Shown here: in pieces, positions 11,095 to 22,646 of the stretch | Position numbering within the stretch: position 1 is the stretch's first letter | Layout of the letters: every line of letters begins with the position of its first letter | Origin: Blepharisma japonicum | Taxonomy: Eukaryota > Ciliophora > Heterotrichea > Heterotrichida > Blepharismidae | Length of the DNA: 64,000 nucleotides | Direction of reading: 5' to 3' | NCBI GenBank assembly: GCA_949751835.1 | Contig: CATKHK010000012.1 | Span: 551,522-615,521, forward strand | Position numbers and translations under genes: made by a program | Notes under the pieces: generated by a model | Told to the model about the DNA's origin: nothing | What the model saw: only the letters and a program-made list of their open reading frames with translations | Database searches by the model: none

Positions 11095-13010
11095 TTAATT
11101 AAATGCTTGAAAAGTCCAAACCAACTGCTTGGTTAATTTTTCTATAGTCCAGTCAACCTCTATTTTTCAAACTTTTATAGTGCCGTCTGAGCTTCCTGAT
11201 ACTAAGAGATCGTCTGCCCATGAAAGAGCTGATATATCTTTTGAATGACCGCTAAATGACAATTCATGAAATTCACAAAATTCTTGAATCCAATTCTCTG
11301 CATTTGTTTTATGTGCAGGCCTAGTAAATTTATAAGTCCTTGGAAGCTTCCTACTGCTAAGAACTCTTTTCTTTTATTTCATTTTATTACTGTTATTGGA
11401 TGTTTTACTTTATGGTTAAGTTTTCTAGTAATTACTTCAGACAAAAAATTTCAAATATAAATATAACAATCTTTTCCAGCAAATACCAGATAATCATCGC
11501 CTTTAATTCACTCCAATGCATATATATTTTCTATATTACGTTTATATTTTCTTTCATCTTTTAAATCTCATATATTGATTCATTTATTTCCATAATATCA
11601 AGCTAGATACCTCCCAGAATCAGACCATGCAATTATGGAAGTATCGCATCCAAGATTATCTTCAAAAAGAATATTTTCTCCATCTAAATTTCTAATTGCT
11701 ACATTCGGATAGCTGCATAAAGCTATTCTGTAGTCATTTGGGGCTCATGAAATGCTTGGAATTAGGTTTTTACTATGTTGTATTTTTGCAAATAAATTGC
11801 CAGTTATTGATTCTCATATAAAAACAGCTCCTCCATAATCTCCTGTGACTATGTATGCATCATCATATGATCACGATACTGCTGTGAATCATAAACAGAC
11901 AGACTCGCTAGTAAGCTCTTTAATTTTTTCTTTAAAATGAATATTTCATATATGAATTTTTTTAAGTTGAGTTGCAGCGATATATTGTTGATCATGGGAA
12001 ATTGATAAATCTTTTATCTCTTTGGCACATTGCTCTTTATTTGGTTCCAAGTTTTGAATTTTGGTGCCATTTGATATTATATCTGAAAATTGAGCTCTTA
12101 TTATGTTGCAATTACTTAAATCAGAGCCACTAAAATCGGTCTTGTCAAATATCCCGCCAGATAAATTTGCATAAGGTATTTTGATATTTTTAAAATCTTT
12201 ATTATCAAATGAGTATTTTGCTTTAACTAAAATCGACATTGCATTTGATGCAGCTAAAGCCAAATTTTCGTTAAGTCTTGTCGAAAAAATGATATTGCAA
12301 AGCAAATTTGATTGTTTTTCAGTCAAAGTTGTAAAATTATTTAAAATGTCATCTCTATTACAAAAATTAATTGTATTAAAAATACTGTGTTCAAGGTCAG
12401 ACAAGTCATTTTCAGCAAGAATATCAAGATACTGGAATATTGAAGTAGCGTTAAATTCATCTACTTTTAATATTATTTTGTCTCCTAAACCTTTTTCTTC
12501 CTCTTCTAATGGAGAAGGAAATTTTGAAGCTGAAATTTTTATATCTTCAATTCCCTTTATATCAGCTTCTAAACTTGCTATTTCTTCAGCTATTAATATC
12601 ATTCTTTTATTGCCAGATTTCTTAATTAGCCTTGAATCTTGATTTTCTATATCTGCATTATTCCTTATATCTTCAATATAATGGATTGCATTATCTAATC
12701 TCATAGAAATCTCATCAATTTTCCCTTTAAAACTGTTAAATTTCTGGCCAAGAGTTATTCTTAACGATTCCAAAACTTGACAAGATTCATTTAACTCCTC
12801 CTTTTCCTTTTCCTCCTCAACTTCTATATTCTCAACATTAGAATCTTCGTTATTCTGAAGGTCAATTTTTTCGTAAAGATGAGTCAAAGTTCCATACCTA
12901 ATTATATGAGCGCTTATATGATCTTTGCAAATTAGCAAATACTGAGTACTGCAACTGCATCGAACCAAAGGAACATTCTGGCAGTCCGGTTCTGCACAAA
13001 AAAATCAATC
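11095..13010 (-). pseudogene. Zinc-module/pentapeptide/WD40 gene, copy B, start lost and frameshifted
   Basis: Similar to 3082-5013 throughout: zinc module (the piece FFCAEPDCQNVPLVRCSC at the N-terminus), acidic coiled coil, LAASNAMSILVKA, pentapeptides (YANLSGGIFDKTDFSGSDL) and WD40 blades. Two defects are visible. At the expected start the ATG of copy A is replaced by GAT in alignment, and no in-frame ATG occurs before the upstream TAG. Near 11325-11345 the frame of the WD40 part shifts; the tail (FSGHSKDISALSW, VSGSSDGTIKVWKIE) reads in another frame to the TAA at 11095. Most of the coding sequence is otherwise open, so the damage looks recent. Assembly error at two points is less likely but possible. 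Confidence 0.68.
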
Positions 13011-13831
13011 CCTATTTTTATAAATTTTATTAGCTTTAAAAGAAATAAGTGGCTAGATGCAAAAGTTAAAGGCCTTAAAAAAAGTAGAATTTTTGTAAAT
13101 GCAAAGAAAAATTTCTGCATTGTGGAATTGTATTTAGAATGTCATGCAATTGCTGAAATTAAATTATTCTCAAAAGAGACATTAAGACCTACGCATTTTT
13201 ATACTCATTATAATTGGCATTTTTCAAGAAAAATTCTTAGAAGTATATTAGCATACAATTTTGGACTAATTAAGCACTGTTGATATTAAAACATCAAAAT
13301 TAAGCTCTATATAAAAATTTTTATTTAAAAAGTAAATAATTTCCAATTTAATTAATGTTTTACATATTTTTCTATACTTCTTCACTCTTCTTTAGCTTTC
13401 CAGTAGCGATTTTATAGTCTCCACTATAATCCGTATTCTCTATTTTTATAGAATTCATTTATCTTTCATAAAAGCTCTATCATTTTCTTTTCATAGTTAT
13501 TTTCAGTATGATTTAATGATTTATAATATTGTTTGATTAATAAATTATTTTGGTTTTTATATTTCGAGTAATCCCTTTAGTTATATTTGGGATTCCATTG
13601 TGCTGGATTATATGAAATTTGCAGAATACTAACCAATGCAAATATTCGCAACTGAAACATGGAAATTATATTCATCCTACTGCTAAACAGTTTGATTCCA
13701 TAATTATAGTAAAAATTTCATTAGGAATATTATTAATAAAAGGTAGAAATAAATAAGAATAAAATTTTTATTTTTCCTTTATAAATTTTGTCGTTTTTAT
13801 TATCTTTTTTATCAACTTCCATTACTATTTA
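13011..13831. other. Intergenic, no gene seen
   Basis: 820 bases of AT-rich sequence upstream of the Rap-GAP-domain gene. No coding frame, RNA gene or repeat recognised. Confidence 0.5.
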
Positions 13832-16800
13832 ATGAAAGGACTTACCAGTTGGTTCATGGGCAAATCCATTGAAGAAGAAAGGGCCAGGCTTCTCTTTATG
13901 CTGGACCCAAGTAAACCTTTGCGCAAGCGCTTCTCTATTATGATTCAAATTGTAAGGAACCTTGAAAAGACTGTTACTTCCGGTTATAATGAAAAACTCC
14001 ACGAATTTTTCCAAGAAAATTGGGACACAGCGACCACTTTATGCCTTGCAATGCTTAAAAACGCTGACCATATAAAAACCAAAGGCAAAGGAGCAGCGTG
14101 GGAAGACGTTTCTAGCATCCTCAAAGTCATTATGGAGATTACTCAATACGGACAAATGCAAGATCTTGAAGAAATCCAAGAAATCGCTATAGTCTGCCTG
14201 TTTGACGACAATCGTTGGGAAATTAAAGAAATTGGCTTTAATCTAGTCCTTTTTCTATTAAACACAAACTTAGCACTTCAAGTGCCTCAACATCTGTTTT
14301 TAGCTTCCATAGATTTATCACAATTTCGCTCAGAAGAGCACGGAGAGCCTGTCTTCCCTGATCGGTCAATTTTGATCACAGGGTCAAACTCCCAGCATCC
14401 TTGGCTTAATTTAGCACAAGACTCTTTGAAAAAATCGTCACCTATTTATCAATCTGAAGTAAAAGAATTAGAAAAATTAGCAGGTCAAGCTTTATCACAA
14501 GGGGTGAAAGACTGTCTGAATTTTGTAAGTAAAGCATTGGATTTCTCGCTAGAGAGTGATTATCCGCCAAGCTTGGAAACAAGACAAGCACATTTTAAAA
14601 GATGGTTTAATTTGTTGAAAAGAACTATGCTATTTCTGATTTATCCTTATTATTGTACTCCTGGAGACAACATGAGCCCTGACTGAGGATTCCATAGCTT
14701 CCCCCCTCCAACCCTGCACTATCTAGTCGCAACATGGCTTATTAAAGCTATCAGAGACCAAGAATTACTAGACGCACTATTTATAACTCTTGAAGAATAC
14801 GATTTTGTCGGCAAAGTTTTAGGTCTTTCCTTCAGACTCACAGAAAGCTACAGCGGAATTTGCTACAAAACAGCCAACAAATGTCTAAGACTCTACGAAG
14901 ACTGGATTTTTGGCAAATTCCTGCCAAAAATCATCAAAAGTAACATGGACGCCCACATTTCTTCCAACCTAAAGCACACAATCGACCTTTTTGATTTTTC
15001 CAATGATTTCAGCCCAAAAAGAATCGACCTTTGCAAACTCCTTATAAATTTATTAGAAAAATATCGAGAGCAGCCTGAAGGATGGCCGACATTATTAGAA
15101 TGCGCTATAAATATTTCTAACAAATTAGCAGAAACCCATGACCTAAAAAAACCTTTCCACGACATAATAGAGCCTATGGCCGAATTTTTAATTTCTACGC
15201 TATCCACAGTGATGACTTCTATAGAAGTCGACTGAAATTCCTTCTCAAAAATCCTGCAAAAATGGGCAAGAAATTCTGAGCCAATTATAGAGCATTGGGA
15301 AAAAATTATGATTGATAATTCCACCAAGCTAAAAGACTTAAGTTTTAGACCTTGCAGCTTATTAGAAGGCTGGCTGAAATTAATGTATATATTGGGAGAT
15401 CCATTGAAATTTTCTGATAAAGTTCAGGTGAGATGGGCACATTCTTTGCAGGATTTAATAAATTTAATAGTGACACCACCTCAAACTGCGTCAAATCCTA
15501 ATAGACTTTTGCAGTTCTTTTTCCCGATTTTGTCGAAATTAATTAGAAGTGGGTCGGTGCAGGAAACTCAAGTTATTGCCCTGAATTCATTGACAGCGTT
15601 ATTTATAAATACTAAATGTGAAGAAATGCCTATGGAATGCTATATTCAGCATTTAAGCTTGATTTTATATCATGCAGCTCAGCAACCACATCTGCAAATA
15701 AGCGTTTTAGAGGCAGCGCCAAGATTGTTAGACTTTCCAGGTATGCATTTCTTGATAAACACATTTTTGCAAATTGCGTATAAAAACCACCTACAAGCGA
15801 CAAAGCTGATTTTTTATATAATGTGCTTCCCTAATTATTATAAAGATACAGCCTTATATGACCCTACAACACAATACATGACTTATGCTTCGTTAAAGCC
15901 AAAAATCAGAGGAGTCCTGCAAGCCTGTGCAGAAGACCCAGAGCTGTCTTCTACTGCTTTATATGGCCTAACTTGCTTCATATTGGAAGAAATAAATTCT
16001 GGCAACGACAGTGCATCTCAGCTTATTACTGAAATTATTCTCGAAAAATGTTTAAGCGACAACGACGATACTGCATTAGCAGCTTTTCGATGCTTAAACA
16101 GTTTAACTCCAGTTATGACGATGATTAATAAAACAGTGCTCAATTTTTTGATGTTTAAAGCATTAGAATCTATCCCTATCACGAGAGAAAAAGTTTTAAA
16201 GGCTGCTTTAGCGACAATTCAGCATTTAGTTATGACAAGCAGCACTGCTTTGGATTCAAATCTATTGACAAGTTTGTTTAGCAATTTATCACTATTAGAA
16301 ATAAAAGTAGCTGGAATTACAAGTTTGGAAAATGAGATAAGTTCTTTAAGCTCCTTTTTATCTATTTACTATTTGAATTTTCCATTAAAAAACCAAAATC
16401 CAGTAATTTTCCAATCCATTACCTCTGATGAAGAATTTGCAGAAGAAAAAAATTTCCGGACCCTGCATTTTGCATTAGAAACCAATGCAATAGTTACAAT
16501 GATTTTTCATTCAAATAAAGCAAAATTCATTATCAGAAACCAGTTTGGGAAATTCTGCTGGGAAGCAGAAGATTATAAGATTTTTGAGCCCAGCACAAGA
16601 ACTGAGGAATTTTCAAAAATTGTGGAAGAAATAAATTCAACATCAATTGAAATACAAAACCAAGACCCACCTAAAAAATTAGATGATGAGCCGCTGCTTC
16701 CTTTATTGATAGACTATATTGCTAACAATTATTCAGACTGCTACGTAAAAGACAAACAAATAGAAGCTGGCAATGAAATGCTTAGACTTATGGATAGCGT

Positions 16801-17638
16801 CGAAGAAATGGAAGCTGAATGTGAAATATTAGAAAGGAGAAGAGAGCGCGAAACCTCAGATTTCAACATCAGCAGATATTTCGTCTCAAATTTTGGGCTA
16901 CTCGAAAAATTAATTTTATTAGAAAGTGGCGAAAAATTAGACCGCGGCCTAAGCTTACTTGATAACTGCCAGCCTCGAGAACCTGTAAAAATAGGGATTA
17001 TTTATGTAGGGCCCGGCCAACAAGATGAAAAAGAAATTTTAGCAAACTGCTCAGGATCGATAGGATTTCAACAATTTGTCCAAAATATTGGAAGAGTGAT
17101 TGACATTCGTCAACATCTAGGCAATTTGGGAGGACTTGACCCGTCTGGCTCAGCTGGCTATTTGTCAGTTTCTTATTCTGATTGGCAATATGACGTGCTG
17201 TTTCATGTAGTTTCGTTAATGCCGACTGATTTAAATGACGAGCAGCAAGTTTTGAAAAAAAGACATGTGGGGAATGACATTGTCCATATTATTTGGAGTG
17301 ACCATTGGAGAGATTATAGACAAGATACCATGCTGACCCATTTCAACTTTATTTTGATAGTCATTTATCCATTATCACCTATGCTATTTAGAATCCAAAT
17401 TCTCAAAAAAGTCAATGTAGACTGCGGCCCTCTGCAAGATGGAATGGTCATTCCTTGGAGCTTGCTACCAATCCTGGTAAGACAAACTGCTATTAATGCA
17501 AATCAGCAGGTAAGAGCTATGAAACATGCTAATTATGAAAAGCAAATTCATATCAGACGAAAACAAATCCTAGAGCTTGTGCAAAGATATTCAGTTTTAG
17601 GAGCCCAAAAGAACCAAACTTATGCGCAAATGTTCTAA
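13832..17638 (+). CDS. Rap/Ran-GAP domain protein (tuberin/RALGAP-like)
   Basis: A 1268-residue protein with TGA as Trp at 14684 and 15233, ending TAA. The first 950 residues are helical and repeat-like, as in tuberin and RALGAP alpha. The C-terminal 250 residues carry the Rap/Ran-GAP domain: VKIGIIYVGPGQQDEKEIL, CSGSIGFQQFV, YDVLFHVVSLMPT and KKRHVGNDIVHIIW. The Asn of RHVGND corresponds to the catalytic Asn thumb of this GAP family, so the enzyme should be active on a Rheb-, Ral- or Rap-type small GTPase. The members of the family differ in substrate, and the sequence does not decide which. The next gene (E2) is in the same direction 69 bases downstream. No sign of decay or duplication. Confidence 0.9.
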
Positions 17639-17707
17639 ATTATCATATAATAATTATTTTTAGCTATAAAATTTACTAAATTTATGATTTGTAGAAAGTT
17701 ATATAAA

Positions 17708-18169
17708 ATGCAAGACATTATAAATCAATACAACAGCCTAATGACACAGCCAGAATCTTTATTTAGGGTTTCTATAGTTAATAACGACTATTCTAGATGA
17801 AATTGTGTAATGAAAGGGCCTCCAGATTGTCCATATGAAGGCGGGATTTTTCATTTTACAATGGATCTTGCAAACTACCCTAATACTTGCCCAGTAATTG
17901 TATTCCAAACACCTATTTTCCATCCGAACATAATTCCTGGAGGAGGGATGTGCTGGGAACTTTATTATGGAAAATGAAGAAGAACAATCCCAATTCGCAT
18001 TGTTTTTACCTATTTAATTGATATGCTTCTCAATCCTACTCCTCATCAAGACTCTTCACAGGAAGCTGACCATTTACTGAGGAGTAGTAAACAAATGTTT
18101 GATATAAGAGCAAGGGAATACACGCAAAGATATGCAAATTCACCATTAGAGTTTAATCAATTTTACTAA
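17708..18169 (+). CDS. E2 ubiquitin-conjugating enzyme (UBC fold)
   Basis: A 153-residue protein that only appears when TGA is read as Trp (two in-frame TGA, at the Trp of SRWNC and of GKWRR). It follows the UBC order: a strand motif KGPPDCPYEGGIFHFTMDL, then TPIFHPNI, then the active-site region GGGMCWELYYGKW, whose Cys is the likely thioester cysteine, then a helix before LLNPTPHQDSS. Length is typical of a class I E2. The N-terminal helix is short. Role: accepts ubiquitin or a ubiquitin-like protein from E1 and passes it to substrates with E3 help. The HPN triad, whose Asn supports catalysis, is present. Start is the ATG at 17708, just after an AT-rich 69-base gap. Confidence 0.9.
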
Positions 18170-18328
18170 TTTCTATTAGCAATAAGGTTTATTTTACTAA
18201 TTTTTCTATTGATAATAATAAAAAATAGGTTTATTTTATTTTAGCAGCTCTCTAATTTCATCGTCTGGACTTTTTAAATAGATATTTATTATAAATAATG
18301 ACAAAAAATAATTATCAAACCAATAAAA

Positions 18329-18793
18329 ATGAAATCGATGCTAGCGTCACTTCTGGAGCCTAGAACTACCTCAATCTACCCAATAGGACTTAAAGAAGTT
18401 TGCATAGGCCGCGAAAAAAAAGCTTTGGGGAATCAATTCGGCTTAAATCAATTCGGTGTTAATTTAGTAAAATTAAACCCAGGTGCAGCTTCATCTCTAA
18501 GACATTGGCATTTAACAGAAGATGAATTTATATATGTTTTAAGCGGAAGTATTACACTGAAAACAGATGAAGGTGAACAAATTTTAGGTCCTGGAATGTG
18601 CTGTGGGTTTAAGGCTGGTGAGCCAGATGCCCATCAATTAATTAATAAGAGCGATGAGCCGGTTGAATATTTAGAAGTGGGGACTAGAAGCCAGACTGAT
18701 GAGGCAACTTATCCAGATGTCGATTTGCATGCTATAAAGGAAAATGGAAAATTTCGGTTCTTCCATAAAGATGGAATCCCATACACAGAGTAG
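18329..18793 (+). CDS. Single-domain cupin protein
   Basis: 154 residues. The cupin motif 1 is visible as LRHWHLTEDEFIYVLSGSI (His, His, Glu ligands around residues 53-61, followed by the LSG turn). Motif 2 is around KAGEPDAHQLIN with the last His ligand. Metal binding is therefore likely. Cupins of this size are often annotated as sugar-phosphate or mannose-6-phosphate isomerase-like or simply as cupin_2; the sequence does not show a substrate. There are no TGA codons within it. It ends TAG. The start at 18329 is the first ATG in frame. Confidence 0.85.
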   Translation: MKSMLASLLEPRTTSIYPIGLKEVCIGREKKALGNQFGLNQFGVNLVKLNPGAASSLRHWHLTEDEFIYVLSGSITLKTDEGEQILGPGMCCGFKAGEPDAHQLINKSDEPVEYLEVGTRSQTDEATYPDVDLHAIKENGKFRFFHKDGIPYTE

Positions 18794-18829
18794 AGAATCA
18801 TAATGTTAATTAGGCATATTTCTTCAGCA

Positions 18830-19180
18830 TTAAAATGATAATATCAAGTCTATGCCTATGACTCTCTGGCAAATCAATTGTATTTTACTACGAGCATCAT
18901 ATTTTACTTGGCATCTCGGATAATTATAGGAAGTGCACACACTTGAATCTTGCCTGAATTAGCTTTCCATTGCAATACTCTGCACATATTATCATAAAAA
19001 TAAACAAATGATTTATCTTTTAGATCCTCTGAGAATTCAGTTTCTCATGAGTATTTACTCCAATCAATAATATCTAGCCTTTAAGCAGCCAGGTGTATAA
19101 AAACATAAAATGAGGATGAGGAATTTATTAGAGCCAGGAGCCCTTCCTTTATAATTTATTCACGTTTATAACAGTGGTGA
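18830..19180 (-). pseudogene. Heavily decayed thioredoxin/ZZ gene remnant
   Basis: Base-level resemblance, on the minus strand, to the ZZ part of the gene at 22153-24081. The stretch around 19040-19180 follows 22390-22550 (for example the segment with TGAGTATTTACTCCAA against TGAGTACTTGCTCCAA), with many substitutions and indels, and no open frame remains. It lies immediately upstream of an importin-alpha-like gene, the same order as seen near 25-26 kb. Confidence 0.55.
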
Positions 19181-19741
19181 TGCACTCCTTTTTTTGAGTT
19201 ATAAAATTTGATGACCTATTAGGATGATATCTATCGCTTTACAAAATTTTAGCAAATTTGCCTTGTATTAATGAATTTTACTCTATCCTTTTTATTTATC
19301 CAAAAATCAGACTCTTCTTTGGTTTATCTAAATGAAGAAATTGCGAAGATGAATACTTCTTTATTCATAAAATAGCTGTAATTCTAGCTAAGATAATTGA
19401 GAATATATTCTTTGATCTGTTAACAAGTAATTTTCTTTTAATCTTGCACTGTTAATAAAAATTTTATCATAGCTTCAATTTTTTTTATTGGAAATTCTTA
19501 AATTAGGTGCTTTCTCTATTAAAAGCACCGTCTGATGAGTAGATATCTAGCTTAATTTTGCATCCTACAATCATTCCATTTGTAAATCCGTTATATATTA
19601 GTTTTGAGCAATAATAACTTATGAAAAGCTTTCGAGAGTAATTAGCTAGTTCTTGAAACATCAAAATTCATGCCTTTATTATTAAATAAAACTGATAAAT
19701 AATCTATGCATTTTCATATATAAAATTCAATACAAGATTTC
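19181..19741. other. Intergenic, no gene seen
   Basis: AT-rich region between the ZZ relic and the first ARM gene. Nothing recognisable. Confidence 0.45.
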
Positions 19742-21136
19742 ATGGACTCTGATAAAAGCAAGCAGGCCCCAGTTCCTATAGACGTGATAACAGAATTATT
19801 CTCCTCTATGAACGTTTCGCTTTATCCTGACAGCATAATAGAGACCGAATTGCAAAAAGTTAATCTTTCTGAAGACGATGCTATAAAATATGCAATAACT
19901 CTGATAAGTTCCAATAATAACGATCAGCAGCTTGGAGCTCGAATAATACGCCGTCTTCTTTCTAAAGAAACTGAAATCCCCTTCGAAAAAGTTATCCGGT
20001 CTAATATCCTTCCTTACCTTATCCAATTAATTCCAAACTCTAATGAGCAGTTTGCATATGAAGTTTTATGAATTATCTCGAATCTTGCAGTTGGTGAAGA
20101 ATATTGTAATGATTATTTGATTTCTCAAAGATCATTAGAATTATTCAACTATATGCTGGAGAATAGCAAGTCAATTGAGATTTTCAATCAAATTATATGA
20201 GCAATAGGAAATATTGCTGGGACTAAGTATAACTATAGAGATATTGTTATCCAGAAAATAGATTTAACAAAGATTGTTTATTTTCTCTGTTCTTATGAAA
20301 AGGATTTTTCAACTATGAATTATCAGACTATTGCATGATGTATACATAATTTAGTCGTAGGTGAGCCACCTCCTGATTTTAATAAATTCAAAGTTTTTAT
20401 TCCTTTTTTGCAAAAACTCATAATATACCAAGAAGATGAATGGGTTTTAGAAGATGCATTATTCTCATATGCAATAATTATTGAGGAAGACACTGATTTA
20501 GATACTTATTTTAACAACCAATTATTAGCTAAATTTTGCTCACTTTTAGATCACCCAAGCCTAAAAATAATTGCATCTTGTTTAAAAAATATAGGAAATT
20601 ATGCAACCCAGAAAATTGATCAAGATTTTGTTATAAATTCAGGATTATTTCCAAAATTAATCAGCTTTATAGATTCTTCTGGTAAAAAAATCAGAAAAGA
20701 AGCGTATTGGGTTATGTCAAATTTAGTTTTAGATAGCAATATTTATTTCAGTTATCTAATAAATTCAAATTTTTTTGAAAAATTTAGAAAAACGTTAGAA
20801 AATGATAGCGAAGATATAATAAAAGAAGCAATTTGGGTTATTTGTAATTTTGCTGCTGTAAGTCATTTTGATCAAGCTAAATGGCTTATAGATAATAAAA
20901 TTATAGACTTAATTATAGAAAAACTGCTTGCAAATTCTACAATTGGAGATACGATTTTTGATGGACTTTTAAATTATTTCAAATTTGATAATATTCTTGA
21001 AATTAAAGAAATCTCAAGATACTTGGAAATGCTAGAAAATGCTAAAAGTCTTATAGGAAGTAATAGTAGAAAGCTAGAAAAAATATTACAGAGACTAAAT
21101 GAAATGAAGAATTGTGCAGATGTTACGATGGATTAG
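19742..21136 (+). CDS. Importin-alpha-like ARM-repeat protein 1
   Basis: 464 residues with TGA as Trp at three sites inside the W-x3-N motifs of ARM repeats (WIISNLA, WAIGNIA, WCIHNLV), plus TGG-coded ones later (YWVMSNLV, IWVICNFA). This Trp/Asn ladder is how importin-alpha grips nuclear localisation signals, so the fold call is firm. The N-terminal 60 residues lack the Arg/Lys-rich importin-beta-binding segment. Instead there is a conserved acidic start (ITELFSSMNV, IIETELQKVNLSEDDAIKYA). That makes classical import with importin-beta doubtful. Two paralogues lie at 26345-27772 and 27991-29388. Ends TAG. Confidence 0.87.
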
Positions 21137-21968
21137 AAGAAATAAAGTTATTTATGATGGGTATTTGCATGAAATGATTTTGCTGTTTAATTATGGCACT
21201 GTTTTAAAATTAATTCCTTATAAATAACATAAAATTATATCATTTTTAAATTGTTAGACTTAGAAGCTATCATTTGCTTACAAGAAACAGATAATTTTAT
21301 GCAATTGATTATTAACTTAAGGAATCTTCGCCTTATATTAATATGCCAAGGCCTATTTATATAACTCTCTGCTCAATCAATTATTTTTTCCTATTTATCG
21401 CACTAATTGCAATAGTCGTATTATTGGCAATGAGACACTTATATTTTGTCCTAATGAAGCTTCCTTCACATAATCCTGCAGCTTTATGATCCCATTGAGT
21501 TTTAACCTCTTGATCCTCTTCAGGCGCTCTGATTATCCTTGTAAATAATAAATAGAGAGTGATTCTTCTCATTGATGAAGGGAGATTTTATAGCTAAAAT
21601 TTGAAAATAAAGTCGATAGATACTTAGCTTTCCCTGTTGGGCTTTTTCTGCCTATTCCGTATTTGATATTTTATCTCTTCGCATAAGGCACTGAGAAGAC
21701 AGGCTTTCCTAAGGACCCACAAAAGCATAGTTGTGCCTGCATCAGCTAAAATTTTTTTGCCTAGCTGGTGTTCTAAGCAGCTTTCCAAATTTCTGGCCTA
21801 TATGTTCCAATATCCCGAAGCTAGAAAATACCAGAAGTAGGGGGCACTCTTCTAAAATGACGTCTCAAATCTTTTCCTACTTTTACGTTGTTTTGGATAA
21901 AATATTAACTTAAATTTTATCCTAATCTGCCCAATCTACTGTTTTTCTTCACAAGCTTCGCATTTTTC
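21137..21968. other. Spacer with a ZZ-domain scrap
   Basis: Between ARM gene 1 and the thioredoxin/ZZ gene. Apart from the remnant at 21381-21572, it holds no recognisable gene. Bases around 21600-21900 are less AT-rich than average but give no convincing frame. Confidence 0.4.
21381..21572 (-). pseudogene. ZZ-domain fragment
   Basis: A 63-codon minus-strand frame contains EEDQEVKTQWDHKAAGLCEG and then IRTKYKCLIANN. This matches the second ZZ finger of the intact gene (EEDQEDKQHWCRCDNQNTG, TRYKCAHCPDF) but with most zinc-binding Cys lost. A free-standing relic, truncated on both sides. Confidence 0.65.
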
Positions 21969-22646
21969 TTAAGATCGATTTGGCATTGGAGATATAATTT
22001 TGATGGACTTTTTATATATTTTAAAGCTGAAATTATAACCTCTTGTTGTTTAGAGATATCAAATCAATATTTTTAATAAAAAATCCAATATTTTCCTTAT
22101 GTTATAAATATTCATACTTCTAGAAATTAAGCGAATTGGTTAATTATGAAGATTAAGGAATCCTCATTTTGATCATTATATGCCAAGCTCTATGTCCGTG
22201 ACTATTAGCCCAAGCAATTGTCTTTTCTTCTTTAGCTTCATATTTCTCCTGACACCCTTGGCAGTAATCAAAATCTGGGCAATGAGCACATTTATATCTT
22301 GTCCCTGCAACAGTCCCATCGCAATGCCCTGTATTTTGATTGTCACACCTGCACCAATGCTGTTTATCTTCCTGATCCTCTTCAAATTCTTTTTTCTCGT
22401 GAGTACTTGCTCCAAACTTCAAAAAGTCGAGTTTTTGAGCTTCTGGATGAATAACAAATACAGAATGAGGGTGAGAAAACTTGGCAGAACCGACTACACC
22501 TTCTTTTATAACTTTTTCACAATTATCGCAATGGTAATGCTTAGGGTCACAGTATAAACACTGATATTGAATGTCGTTAGGGGTTAATGGAGCATTACAA
22601 ATATTGCATTGGGTGCCTCTTTCACAAGTATCTTCAGCAGTAATAG
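21969..22646. repeat. Direct repeat, left copy (3' half of thioredoxin/ZZ gene plus flank)
   Basis: About 680 bases that recur with high similarity at 24605-25287. The repeat includes some 180 bases of non-coding sequence downstream of the stop codon and the ZZ-coding part. It shows that the duplication involved genomic DNA, not a processed transcript. Confidence 0.85.

Noticed and set aside
12181-12642. Long plus-strand open frame inside copy B WD40 gene
   Set aside because: Antisense shadow of conserved coding sequence on the minus strand.
22176-22557. Open frames overlapping the ZZ-coding region on both strands
   Set aside because: Shadows of the strongly supported thioredoxin/ZZ gene; the same shadows recur in the duplicated copy.
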